Part shown: positions 56,738-64,000 of the stretch, piece after piece | Layout of the letters: each line of letters starts with the position of its first letter | How positions within the stretch are numbered: position 1 is the stretch's first letter | DNA from: JAEUKH01 sp964447205 | GTDB taxonomy: Bacteria; Myxococcota_A; Polyangia; Polyangiales; Ga0077539 | NCBI GenBank assembly: GCA_964447205.1 | Contig: CAYUSB010000038.1 | Span: 22,492 to 86,491, forward strand | Reading direction: 5' to 3' | DNA length: 64,000 bases | Notes under the pieces: model-generated | The model's database searches: none | Seen by the model: only the letters and a program-made list of their open reading frames with translations | What the model was told of the DNA's origin: nothing | Made by a program: the position numbers and the translations under genes

Positions 56738-57052
56738 ATGCCCTCCGACATCACCATGTGCCCCGGCGGGCAGTGCCCACAACGCAGGCAGTGCTACCGC
56801 CATCGGTCCCTGCCCGTGGGCCGTCAGGACTGGTTCGGCACGCTCCCGTACGACCCGCAGACGGGCCGCTGCGATGCCTTCTGGGACATCGCCTCCCTCG
56901 TCCCGACGGAGGCCCAGATCCGCGACCGGGCCTACGCCCTGTGGCTGGCCTCAGGGCGCGTGGACGGTCGCGACGAAGAACACTGGTTCGCGGCCCGCGC
57001 CGCCCTCGAGCGCGCCGCGGCCGAACAGCTCACCGACGCCCCCGAGGGCTGA
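56738..57052 (+). CDS. Small Cys-rich protein with DUF2934
   Basis: 104-aa protein. The N-terminal 25 residues carry four Cys and a His (CPGGQCPQRRQCYRHRS) that could bind zinc or an iron-sulfur cluster. The C-terminal half fits DUF2934: QIRDRAYALWLASGRVDGRD followed by EEHWFAARAALERA, the IRxxAYxxWxxxGRxxGxxxEHW pattern. The combination is unusual for this short family. The ATG at 56738 lies 11 nt after a TATCCT box. It is divergent from the FHA-kinase operon. Function is unknown. Confidence 0.85.
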   Translation: MPSDITMCPGGQCPQRRQCYRHRSLPVGRQDWFGTLPYDPQTGRCDAFWDIASLVPTEAQIRDRAYALWLASGRVDGRDEEHWFAARAALERAAAEQLTDAPEG

Positions 57053-57240
57053 GACACCGAAGCGCCCACAGCGTGCCCTGAACGGCCGCGCCCATCTGCG
57101 ACGCTGCGTACGATGGTGGAGCCCGCGGCTTGCGCATGGCAGCTCGAGGACGCATGTTGCCCGCGACGTGATGGGTTGTCCTCTTGACGACCGCGCGTGC
57201 GCCGACTTCGGCCATACCCGCGGTCAATCAAAGGAGCCCC

Positions 57241-59592
57241 ATGGGCGACGACAGTCTTGGGCTGAGGGGCCTTCGCACCCTCGCGATGCTCGGCAATCAC
57301 CTGCCGAGACACTGCGGCATCGCGACCTTCACGACCGACCTCCTGGACGCCCTCGGCCGCGAAGTGCCCGCCCTCGACAGCTTCGTCGTCGCGATGAACG
57401 ACGCGGGCCACACGCACGCCTACCCGCCCCGCGTGCGCTTCGAGATCCCCGAGGCTGACCTCGCCGAGTACCGACGCGCCGCCGACTTCCTCAACGCGGC
57501 CTCCGTCGACGTCGTGTCGGTTCAGCACGAGTACGGCATCTTCGGGGCAGAGGCCGGCGGGCACGTCCTCGAGCTCCTGCGTGCCCTGCGGATGCCCGTG
57601 GTCACGACGCTCCACACCATCCTCGCGGCCCCCGACCCTGCGCAGCGGGCCGTGATGGACGCCCTCGTGGGCTTGTCAGAGCGCGTCGTGGTGATGAGCA
57701 GCGACAGCGCCGCCCTCCTCCGCGACGTCCACGGGGTCGACCCGGCCAAGATCGACGTGATCCCCCACGGGATCCCCATCGTGCCCGCGCGGCGCAACTA
57801 CGACGCCCCAGGCGCCGCGCGGCGCTCGGTCATCCTCACCTTCGGCCTCCTGTCCCCCGACAAGGGCATCGAGTACGTCATCGACGCGATGCCGGCCATC
57901 CTCGCCCGGCACCCCAACACCGACTACATCGTGCTCGGGGCCACGCACCCCCACGTCAAGCAGCAGCAGGGCGAGGCCTACCGCCTCATGCTCCAGGCCC
58001 GCGCCAGGAGCCTCGGGGTCGACGAGAACGTCCTCTTTCACAACCGCTTCGTCAGCCACGTCGAGCTCGTCGAGGTTCTGAGCGCCGCCGACCTCTACAT
58101 CACCCCCTACCTCAAGGAGGAGCAGAGCACCTCGGGCACCCTCGCCTACGCCGTCGGGTGTGGAAAGGCTGTCATCTCGACGCCCTACCGCTACGCCCGC
58201 GAGCTGCTCTCCGAGGGCCGCGGGGCCCTCGTCCCGTGGCGCGACGCCGACGCGATCGGGCATGCGGTGATCGCCCTGCTCGACGACCCCGCGGCCCGCG
58301 CAGCCCTCCAACAGCGGGCGGCCGACTTCGGGCGCACGATGGCCTGGCCCCTGGTGGCCCGCCGCTACGTCGCCTGCTTCGAGCAGGCCCGGGCCTCCTA
58401 CGACGCCCGACGCCGCGCGGGACTCGCCGCACGGACCCTCGCCCGGCGCCGCCCACTCCTGCCCGACATCGACCTCTCCCACGTGCGCCTGATGACCGAC
58501 GACACGGGCATGCTCCAGCACGCCACCTTCGACGTCCCGCGTTACCACGACGGGTACTGCCTCGACGACAACGCCCGGGCCCTCCTCCTCATGACGTACG
58601 TCGAGGAGGCCGGCACCGAGGCCCCCGCCGTCGTGCGGGCCCTGATGACGCGTTACCTGGCCTTCATGAGCTACGCCCTCGACGAGGCGAGCGGGAGGTT
58701 TCACAACTTCCTGTCGTACGCGCGGCAGTGGCATGACGAGCCCGGCTCCGACGACAGCCAGGGCCGTGCCCTCTGGGCCCTCGGAGCCGTCGTGGGGCGC
58801 TCCGCCGACCCCGGGCGACGTGGCCTCGGGGCCCGGCTCTTTCACAAGGCCCTCCCCGGGGCGGAGGCCCTCACGAGCCCGCGGGCCTGGGCCTACACCC
58901 TGCTCGGCATCGAGGAGTACCTCCGGGTTTCCGCAGGGGACGGGCGCGTCGAGACCCTGCGGACCGAGCTCGTGCGGAGGCTGATGGAGCGCCACCAGCA
59001 CGCCCGCCGCCCCGACTGGCCCTGGTTCGAAGACCGGCTCACGTACTGCAACGCGCGGCTCCCGCAGGCCCTCCTCGTGTCCGCGGCACGGATGGGAGAC
59101 GCCGAGGCCGCGGCCGTGGCCGAGAGCTCCCTCACGTGGCTCGTGCGCCAGCACCTCGCCGACGACGGGACGTTTTCGCCCGTCGGGACCAACGGCTTCC
59201 ACGTGCGCGACGCCCCCCGCGCGGTCTTCGACCAGCAGCCCGTCGAGGCCTGCGCCATGGTCTCCGCCTGCCTCGACGCCCAGCGGGTGACCGGGCAGGC
59301 CCGCTGGAGCGAGGAGGCGAGGCGGGCGTTCCAGTGGTACCTCGGGCACAACCCCCTGCGGGCGCAGGTGTACGACGCCCGAACGGGCGGCTGCCGCGAC
59401 GGCATCCACGCCGACCGCATGAACGAAAACCAGGGGGCCGAGTCGACCCTGTCGTTCCTCACGGCTCTCGCCGAGATGCGGGCGGCCGACCGCCTCACCA
59501 CGCAGCTCGCCCCCCCCGCACGCGACGTGATGGCGAGGTCTCGTCTGGTCCGCGTCGCACCCGCAATCCTCAACAACGAGGTGCCCTCGTGA
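57241..59592 (+). CDS. GT4 glycosyltransferase fused to an alpha/alpha-toroid domain
   Basis: 783-aa cytoplasmic enzyme. Residues 1-400 are a GT-B fold, family GT4: NHLPRHCGIATFTTDLLDAL, QHEYGIFGAEAGGHVLELL, LTFGLLSPDKGIEYVIDAMP and YLKEEQSTSGTLAYAVGCGK (nucleotide-sugar E-x-x-S/T-G site). From about 430 to 770 a helical toroid follows, like a glycosidase or mannan-related domain: YHDGYCLDDNARALLLMTYV, ARQWHDEPGSDDSQGRALWA, and RTGGCRDGIHADRMNENQGAESTL at the end (motif pieces only). The GH130 gene follows with a 4-nt overlap (GTGA), so the pair works on one glycan, possibly a mannoside. The ATG at 57241 has an AAGGAG Shine-Dalgarno 4-5 nt ahead. Confidence 0.9.
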   Translation: MGDDSLGLRGLRTLAMLGNHLPRHCGIATFTTDLLDALGREVPALDSFVVAMNDAGHTHAYPPRVRFEIPEADLAEYRRAADFLNAASVDVVSVQHEYGIFGAEAGGHVLELLRALRMPVVTTLHTILAAPDPAQRAVMDALVGLSERVVVMSSDSAALLRDVHGVDPAKIDVIPHGIPIVPARRNYDAPGAARRSVILTFGLLSPDKGIEYVIDAMPAILARHPNTDYIVLGATHPHVKQQQGEAYRLMLQARARSLGVDENVLFHNRFVSHVELVEVLSAADLYITPYLKEEQSTSGTLAYAVGCGKAVISTPYRYARELLSEGRGALVPWRDADAIGHAVIALLDDPAARAALQQRAADFGRTMAWPLVARRYVACFEQARASYDARRRAGLAARTLARRRPLLPDIDLSHVRLMTDDTGMLQHATFDVPRYHDGYCLDDNARALLLMTYVEEAGTEAPAVVRALMTRYLAFMSYALDEASGRFHNFLSYARQWHDEPGSDDSQGRALWALGAVVGRSADPGRRGLGARLFHKALPGAEALTSPRAWAYTLLGIEEYLRVSAGDGRVETLRTELVRRLMERHQHARRPDWPWFEDRLTYCNARLPQALLVSAARMGDAEAAAVAESSLTWLVRQHLADDGTFSPVGTNGFHVRDAPRAVFDQQPVEACAMVSACLDAQRVTGQARWSEEARRAFQWYLGHNPLRAQVYDARTGGCRDGIHADRMNENQGAESTLSFLTALAEMRAADRLTTQLAPPARDVMARSRLVRVAPAILNNEVPS

Positions 59593-60554
59593 ACCCCAAG
59601 CAGTCCTACGAGGTCCTCTTCGAGCGCCACGGGGCCAACCCCATCCTCACGGCGGCCGACTGGCCGTACCCCGTGCACACGGTCTTCAACCCCGGGGCCA
59701 CGCGGCTACGCGACGGGACCACCCTGCTCCTGTGCCGGGTCGAAGACCGGCGCGGCCACTCGCACCTCTGCGCGGCCCGCTCCACGAACGGCATCGACGG
59801 CTGGGTCGTCGACCCCGCCCCCACCCTGCTCCCCGACCCCGAGAACTACCCTGAGGAGCTTTGGGGCATCGAGGACCCGCGCATCACCTGGGTCGACGAG
59901 CTGCAGAAGTACGTCGTGGCCTACACCGCCTTCAGCAAGGGCGGGCCCGGGGTCGCCCTCGCCACGACCGAAGACTTCCGCACGTTCGAGCGGCTCGGGC
60001 TCGTCATGCAGCCCGACGACAAAGACGCCGCTCTCCTGCCGCGGCGGATCCACGGCAACTTCGCCCTCATCCACCGCCCCGTGACCGATCACGCGGCCCA
60101 CATCTGGATCTCATTCTCTCCAGACCTGAGCAACTGGGGCAACCACAAGCTGATGCTCCTCGCCCGCAAGGGCGCGTGGTGGGACGCCAACAAGGTCGGC
60201 CTCTCGCCCCCGCTGATCGAGACCGAACGCGGCTGGTTGATGCTGTACCACGGGGTTCGGCACACCGCGGCCGGGAGCCTGTACCGCCTCGGCCTCGCCC
60301 TCTTCGCCACCCACGCCCCGGAGGTGTGCCTGCTCCGTGGCGACGAGTGGGTCTTCGGCCCCGAGGCCCTCTACGAGCGCGAGGGCGACGTGGGCAACGT
60401 GGCCTTCCCCTGCGGCACGACCCTCGGACCGGACGGCGACACGATCTTCATGTACTACGGCGGGGCCGACAGCTGCATCGCCCTCGCGACGGGCTCCGTA
60501 CGCGGCTGCCTCCGCTGGCTCGACGCCCATGGCAGGGCCCCCGAGCACGGGTAG
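59589..60554 (+). CDS. GH130-family glycoside phosphorylase-like protein
   Basis: 321-aa five-bladed propeller enzyme of family GH130, which breaks or makes beta-mannosides using phosphate. Marks are FERHGANPILTAADWPYPVH, VFNPGATRLRDGTTLLLCRV, EELWGIEDPRITWVDEL (catalytic Asp region), RIHGNFALIHRP, WDANKVGLSPPLIETERGWL and MLYHGVRH. It starts at GTG 59589 in a 4-nt overlap with the GT4 fusion gene. The phosphate-binding Arg/His set appears intact, so phosphorylase activity is likely, but some GH130 members are hydrolases. Cytoplasmic. Confidence 0.93.
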   Translation: MNPKQSYEVLFERHGANPILTAADWPYPVHTVFNPGATRLRDGTTLLLCRVEDRRGHSHLCAARSTNGIDGWVVDPAPTLLPDPENYPEELWGIEDPRITWVDELQKYVVAYTAFSKGGPGVALATTEDFRTFERLGLVMQPDDKDAALLPRRIHGNFALIHRPVTDHAAHIWISFSPDLSNWGNHKLMLLARKGAWWDANKVGLSPPLIETERGWLMLYHGVRHTAAGSLYRLGLALFATHAPEVCLLRGDEWVFGPEALYEREGDVGNVAFPCGTTLGPDGDTIFMYYGGADSCIALATGSVRGCLRWLDAHGRAPEHG

Positions 60555-60623
60555 ATCGCGCGCCTCGCTGAGGTTCGTCGAGAGTTGACGCGTGGGCCGC
60601 GGGCGTCTTATCCAGCATCCCCG

Positions 60624-61157
60624 ATGCGACGACACGATCCGCGCGTGATGACAGCCTGTCTCTGTGCCTCGCTGTCGATCGTGTTGTGGGCCGGCCCGAG
60701 CTGCGCACAACTCCCGGGGGCCCCGCCGCCCCGGTCGTGGTTCGCGCTCGACCTGGAGCCGAGCCTCATGCTTCGGGCCGCAGACTGGACGCCTTATTTT
60801 CACCTGCGCGGCAGGGCCGGTTATTCCTACATCAGAAACTGGAAGTTCTTCGATGTCACGTTGACCGCCGAGCATCTCACGGTCGGTCGTACGGCCTTCG
60901 GGGTCATGGGATCGGTCACCAGCATCGAACAGGGATGGACCGTACAAGCCGGGGCTACCGTGTCCCTCCAGGGTCAGCCGGGCTTCGCCCTGGGGCTGGG
61001 GTACTCCCTCTTCCGGGTCGAGATGCAGGTCCTCGTCGACGAACCTGCCCAGATCTGGCTCGGGGCAGGCGTTCGGATTCCCTTCGGAGCCATCGCCCAC
61101 GCGCTCTGGGGGCCTCGGATCCGCTATCGGATGCCCGCCCCGGGCGTCGGACTCTGA
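60624..61157 (+). CDS. Exported beta-rich protein, possible small outer-membrane barrel
   Basis: 177 aa from the ATG at 60624. The signal peptide is ACLCASLSIVLWAGPSCAQ. The mature part alternates aromatic and polar residues in strands ending with aromatic belts (YFHLRGRAGYSYIRNWKFFD, FALGLGYSLFRVEMQVLV, IWLGAGVRIPFG), as expected for a small outer-membrane beta-barrel. No family recognised. A TTATCC element lies 10 nt upstream. It converges with the next gene, with 10 nt between stops. Confidence 0.78.
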   Translation: MRRHDPRVMTACLCASLSIVLWAGPSCAQLPGAPPPRSWFALDLEPSLMLRAADWTPYFHLRGRAGYSYIRNWKFFDVTLTAEHLTVGRTAFGVMGSVTSIEQGWTVQAGATVSLQGQPGFALGLGYSLFRVEMQVLVDEPAQIWLGAGVRIPFGAIAHALWGPRIRYRMPAPGVGL

Positions 61158-61167
61158 CGGAGCGCGC

Positions 61168-61626
61168 TCAGCGGCTCAACTGGAGCTGCACCGTGACACG
61201 CGTCGCCCCGGCCGCCGGGGGGCGCGCATTGCGCACGAGGTGCTCGACCAGACAACGCTCGAACACATCGGTCGGCATCGACCCCGACGCCTCGAACCGC
61301 CCGTCCGCGGTCACATCCAAGACGAAGGTCACCCGGGAGACTCCGCCCTGAGTCCCCCCATCACCACGACACGCCTGGGCCGCGTGCCGAACCGCCCCCG
61401 GGAGCACGGGCATCAACGCCTCCTCCCGGCCCCCCGGGGTGGTGTGAAGCACGCCTGCCCGCACGATCTCGCCGGGAAGGTCGACGCGCCAGCCGAGGCC
61501 GCTCGCGCCACTCGGGGCCGCCTCGTCGTGCGACGGAGCCCGTGTTGGCGGAGGCTCGCGTCGACAGGCAACGAGGGCGAGCATGCACGAGAGCGTGCAG
61601 ACGAGGTGCGAGGTGTAGAGGGACAT
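61168..61626 (-). CDS. Lipoprotein with TonB-C/AgmX-like C-terminal domain
   Basis: 152-aa lipoprotein: signal ending in MLALVAC (Cys21). A polar, Glu/Pro-rich linker follows. The C-terminal 90 residues look like the energy-transducer/AgmX-PglI C-terminal fold: VSRVTFVLDVTADGRFEASG, then VFERCLVEHLVRNARPPAAG and TRVTVQLQLSR at the end. This is frequent in myxobacterial gliding and envelope proteins. The ATG at 61626 lies 7 nt after a TATCCT box on the minus strand. Confidence 0.82.
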   Translation of the reverse strand: MSLYTSHLVCTLSCMLALVACRREPPPTRAPSHDEAAPSGASGLGWRVDLPGEIVRAGVLHTTPGGREEALMPVLPGAVRHAAQACRGDGGTQGGVSRVTFVLDVTADGRFEASGSMPTDVFERCLVEHLVRNARPPAAGATRVTVQLQLSR

Positions 61627-61633
61627 CAGGAGG

Positions 61634-61639
61634 AGGATA
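61634..61639 (-). promoter_or_regulatory. TATCCT -10-like box
   Basis: On the minus strand the sequence is CTGCCGTATCCTCC, ending 7 nt before the ATG at 61626. Confidence 0.5.
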
Positions 61640-61694
61640 CGGCAGGGACAGACTACATTACGCGAGGCCCAGCGCCCGGGAGGCGCTCAGCAGC

Positions 61695-61895
61695 TCAGGG
61701 CGAGCCCGCGCTGGTGCAGGTGAGCTCAGCGCCGGCCGGCGTACAGGCGTACACGCCGCGGAGAGCGCCGAACAGGAAGGCGTCGTTTCTGGCGACGTAG
61801 ACGGTGCCGTTCGGCGCCACGGCGATGCCGCCGTAGCTGCAACCCATCGCGCCGAGCATCCCCATGAGCATTCCCAGAGCCACGATCTTACGCAT
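61695..61895 (-). CDS. Small lipoprotein
   Basis: 66-aa lipoprotein starting at the ATG at 61895 (MRKIVALGML). The lipobox is LGAMGC, Cys19, followed by SYGGIAVAPNGTVYVARNDA, and paired Cys in VYACTPAG and LTCTSAG. The mature part reads like a single blade of an NHL/SMP-type propeller, which suggests that it is either a miniature secreted protein or a leftover of a bigger one. A second in-frame ATG lies 9 nt upstream. Confidence 0.7.
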   Translation of the reverse strand: MRKIVALGMLMGMLGAMGCSYGGIAVAPNGTVYVARNDAFLFGALRGVYACTPAGAELTCTSAGSP

Positions 61896-62047
61896 GTGAA
61901 TCATCCTTCGATGTGTGTGTGGTTGGACTGGGACATCGTCCTGCGGCCTATTCCGCCGACCACCGCCCCCGGTCTGCCCACAGACCCGATGGCAGTATCA
62001 CAGGGTTTTGCGAACAACAAGAAAAAGAGCCACCCCTGTGCACGGGC

Positions 62048-62869
62048 TCAGAAGGTCCCGCCCAGGCCGAGCACGCTGCCCCCGGGGGCCACGCTGACGA
62101 GGGGAACGAGCGTGGACCGTGGGACGGGCCTGGGACGCGCATCGACGTCGCTGGAGAGCTCGTACCCGACCACGGCCCCTGCCAGGGGGAGCACGAGTCC
62201 CGCCAGGATGGGGACTCCGACAGGCACGTTGCCGTCCTGGGCAGCGACCGCCAGACCGAAGGCGGCGGCTCCCCCCGCGACCGAACAGAGGTACGTCCAG
62301 CCGAGGCCGCCGTTGCCGCGGAAGTTGTTGCCCACGAGGTAGACGCCCAGCGGAATGCCGATGCTCGCCCCGACGATGCCCCCGTAGAGCCCCGCCTGCA
62401 GAAACCCGTCGGTGCCCGCCCGCGCCCTCGAGTCAGAGAGCGAGACCGCGCCCCCGAGGAAACCCACGTAGAGCCCGGCGACGCCCAGGACGAGGCCCGC
62501 CGCGGCGCCGCCCCCGGTCTCGATCAGCACACGGTCGGTGCGCCTCCGCGAGGCGACGATGACAGGCGGTGGCGGCAACGCCGCGGTCGCTGCCGCGTTG
62601 GGACCCGGCAGCGGCGGCGGCGGGAGCGACGCCCCACCCCACGGCGGCGGGGTCACGGCCGTCACGGGGGGCCACAACGGCGCGATGGGCGGAGAGGGCA
62701 GGGGCGCACCCTCTTGTGTCACGCCCTGCCCGGCGGCGCGGGCGTCCATCATCAGGAGCGAGGCCCCCACGGTCGCGGCGAGGAGGACCTTCGTCACGGC
62801 CGTCGTGACCGCAGGGTGCGTGGGAGCGTCCACCCGCGGACGGGGGTCACGGGGGATATGGGTTGACAT
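62048..62869 (-). CDS. Multi-pass envelope protein with Pro-rich N-terminal region
   Basis: 273-aa protein. From the ATG at 62869 it has an N-terminal hydrophobic signal (VTKVLLAATVGASLLMMDARA), then a Pro-rich linker (residues 45-95). Five or six Gly/Ala-rich hydrophobic segments follow: GGGAAAGLVLGVAGLYVGFL, FLQAGLYGGIVGASIGIPLG, CSVAGGAAAFGLAVA and PVGVPILAGLVLPLAGAVVG. The glycine-zipper pattern is typical of small myxobacterial membrane proteins of unknown role. The gene stands alone, followed by 140 bp without genes. Confidence 0.75.
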   Translation of the reverse strand: MSTHIPRDPRPRVDAPTHPAVTTAVTKVLLAATVGASLLMMDARAAGQGVTQEGAPLPSPPIAPLWPPVTAVTPPPWGGASLPPPPLPGPNAAATAALPPPPVIVASRRRTDRVLIETGGGAAAGLVLGVAGLYVGFLGGAVSLSDSRARAGTDGFLQAGLYGGIVGASIGIPLGVYLVGNNFRGNGGLGWTYLCSVAGGAAAFGLAVAAQDGNVPVGVPILAGLVLPLAGAVVGYELSSDVDARPRPVPRSTLVPLVSVAPGGSVLGLGGTF

Positions 62870-62975
62870 CGGGCGGCGGTTTTGGGGCGTAGACCAACGG
62901 GTTCGTGGCGTCAAGCCCAGGGCCGGGTGGAGGCGGCAGGGGGTCCCCGCGTCAACGCGCGCGACTGGGACGGCG

Positions 62976-63128
62976 GTGGCCCTGTCCGAGACCGCGGCCT
63001 GTGGGCGGGGTCGAGACGGCCGTGTGTTCTGCTGGGGACACGGTCGCGCGGCGGGGAGCGCCCTGAGCGACACCCCGCGGGAGGTGGCGAGCCTGCGGGG
63101 GGCCGTGGAGGTCACGCTCGACTACGAC
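62976..63128 (+). pseudogene. RCC1-repeat-like gene relic
   Basis: About 51 codons read as one RCC1 blade: VALSETAACGRGRDGRVFCW, then GHGRAAGSALSDTPREVASL, RGAVEVTLDY. This matches the pattern CALRxDGxVxCWGxNxxGxLG...PxxVxGL. No start codon, signal or following blades are present, and it lies between two minus-strand genes. It is therefore best read as a fragment of a lost secreted RCC1 protein. Confidence 0.55.
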
Positions 63129-63203
63129 ACGACGATCGACGCCACGCGGTGCACGATGCGCCCACCGCCGCGATGTACGGATGGGCGAGGTTGGCGTCTC
63201 CCG

Positions 63204-63728
63204 TCACCGGGCCGTTGCGCGGAAGGTCATGCTGATGCGCGGGCCCGCGCCCGGCTCCGCGGGCAGGCCGTGTTTCCAGGCCGCCTGAACCGCGGCGGGC
63301 GTCCACAACAACGACCCGCCGTGCAGCCGAAACGCCGCCGTGTGCGCCTTGTCGCCGATGCGCTGGAACACCAGCGTACGCGGGGCCCCGAGCGAGACGA
63401 TCGCGACGCCCGCCTCGCCCACGAGCCCCGTCATGTCGTCGACGTGGAAGCCCATGCCATGCCCCCCGTGCTCGTACAGGTTGAGCAGGCAGTTGTCGTA
63501 GCGGAACCCGAGACGCACCACGAGCTCTTCCAGGACGGGTGCGATCCGCGGGTGCATGGGCGCGGGATCGTAGCTGATCTGGGCGTAGTTGTAGGGGGTT
63601 CCGTAGCTCGCGGTCTTGCGGGCGAACATGCGCTCGTCCCAGGGCACCTCTGCGCGGAGCCCGTGAAAGAGTGCGTCCGCGTCGGAGACGAAGTCTTCGA
63701 GGAGGAGGACGTCGGGCGCGTCGTGCAT
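63204..63728 (-). CDS. alkB: AlkB-like 2OG-Fe(II) dioxygenase
   Basis: 174-aa AlkB-family oxygenase that removes alkyl groups from DNA or RNA bases with 2-oxoglutarate and Fe(II). The iron ligands are in MGFHVDDMTGLVGEAGVAIV (HxD), and the distal His fits WKHGLPA. The 2OG-binding Arg is in GPRISMTFRATAR (RxSxTFR). NYAQISYDPAPMHPRI is the lid region. Length is like AlkB and ALKBH2. The ATG at 63728 opens MHDAPDVLLLED; CTACCCCC lies 15-25 nt upstream. It stands alone. Confidence 0.93.
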   Translation of the reverse strand: MHDAPDVLLLEDFVSDADALFHGLRAEVPWDERMFARKTASYGTPYNYAQISYDPAPMHPRIAPVLEELVVRLGFRYDNCLLNLYEHGGHGMGFHVDDMTGLVGEAGVAIVSLGAPRTLVFQRIGDKAHTAAFRLHGGSLLWTPAAVQAAWKHGLPAEPGAGPRISMTFRATAR

Positions 63729-63747
63729 GGCGATGGGGTGGGGGTAG

Positions 63748-63873
63748 CACGACGACCCCGATCTTGAGGACGCCCTCGACGAGCTCGAGGCCAACGCGCC
63801 CACGGACGAAGGCCGCACGGTCCTCGACGCGATGGCCGCGATGATCGAGAGGGTACCCGGCGTGGTGGGATGA
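63748..63873 (+). pseudogene. Possible C-terminal coding remnant
   Basis: 41 codons with acidic, helix-like reading (DDPDLEDALDELEANAPTDE, then VLDAMAAMIERVPGVVG) and a stop at 63871. An in-frame TAG lies just before and there is no start codon. It may be the tail of a lost gene. From 63874 to 64000 I see nothing to report. Confidence 0.35.
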
Positions 63874-64000
63874 TCGCCGCGTCGCGCGGAGAACGGAATC
63901 CTCTCCCTTTGCGGTTCGCGCGTTGCCACAGTCCCCTCTCCAGAGGCTGAGGTTTGCCCACGGATTTTCCTTGCTCTGTCGGCGTGGAAGTGAATCGGCG

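Overview
The window is very GC-rich bacterial DNA whose protein families point to a myxobacterium (Myxococcota, perhaps the Polyangiales/Sandaracinaceae side). The signs are lipoproteins and secreted proteins with Asp/Ala/Pro-rich linkers, a MYXO-CTERM-like C-terminal tail, a Ser/Thr kinase-FHA-PEGA-SUMF1 operon, VIT-VWA and Sel1 proteins, and an etfD-like gene. Taxonomy is inferred from family content, not from a marker gene. I saw no rRNA, tRNA, CRISPR array or intact insertion sequence.

Layout. 1-2129 (minus): a signalling operon in the order CheX-like phosphatase, CheY-like regulator, receiver-GGDEF diguanylate cyclase (cut by the left edge). 2489-2755: small membrane protein. 2927-9361 (plus): an orphan type VI secretion module of VgrG with a peptidoglycan-binding tail, an LCAT-like lipase effector, a candidate immunity protein, a 67-aa spike-like protein and a PAAR-like tip. 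9366-14491: the most unusual part. It holds an 890-aa protein with two RNA polymerase alpha-CTD-like modules, a sigma region 4-like module and winged-helix-like segments, then a minus-strand ferritin-like membrane protein, then a plus-strand protein resembling the C-terminal part of the RNA polymerase beta-prime subunit. A decayed copy of the 3' end of that last gene lies near 16.3 kb.

14.4-20.4 kb: a MYXO-CTERM-like surface protein, a GNAT acetyltransferase, a protein of unknown function, an EEP nuclease/phosphatase, a GST-like protein and a PIN toxin overlapping a large partner gene. 20.7-23.5 kb is visibly less GC-rich and holds a zinc-knuckle mini-protein and a 689-aa HTH protein; it looks acquired. 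24.6-29.1 kb: glutamine amidotransferase, EtfD-like quinone-linked Fe-S oxidoreductase and an isolated FliO/FliP (SctR)-like pair. A hybrid pseudogene made of two exporter fragments follows.

29.6-36.8 kb is a tight, partly overlapping six-gene oxidative cluster: SDR, atypical SDR, P450, di-iron ferritin-like protein, FAD-dependent desaturase-like enzyme and a second P450. It encodes no scaffold synthase. 36.8-42.4 kb (minus): CNNM/CorC transporter, WD40-like fragment, lipoprotein, SAM methyltransferase and type B carboxylesterase lipoprotein. 42.5-50.3 kb (plus): YCII protein, a VOC gene remnant, alpha-carbonic anhydrase lipoprotein, a small lipoprotein, a Sel1 protein, a beta-propeller protein and a VIT-VWA protein.

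50.4-56.6 kb (minus): an envelope signalling operon in the order FHA protein, PEGA protein, membrane Ser/Thr kinase and tandem SUMF1-domain lipoprotein. 56.7-60.6 kb (plus): DUF2934 protein, GT4-toroid fusion and GH130 phosphorylase-like protein. 60.6-64 kb: beta-barrel-like and lipoprotein genes, an RCC1-like relic and AlkB. A TAYCCT hexamer (TANNNT class) recurs 7-19 nt before at least seven start codons, suggesting a shared -10 element and very short leaders.
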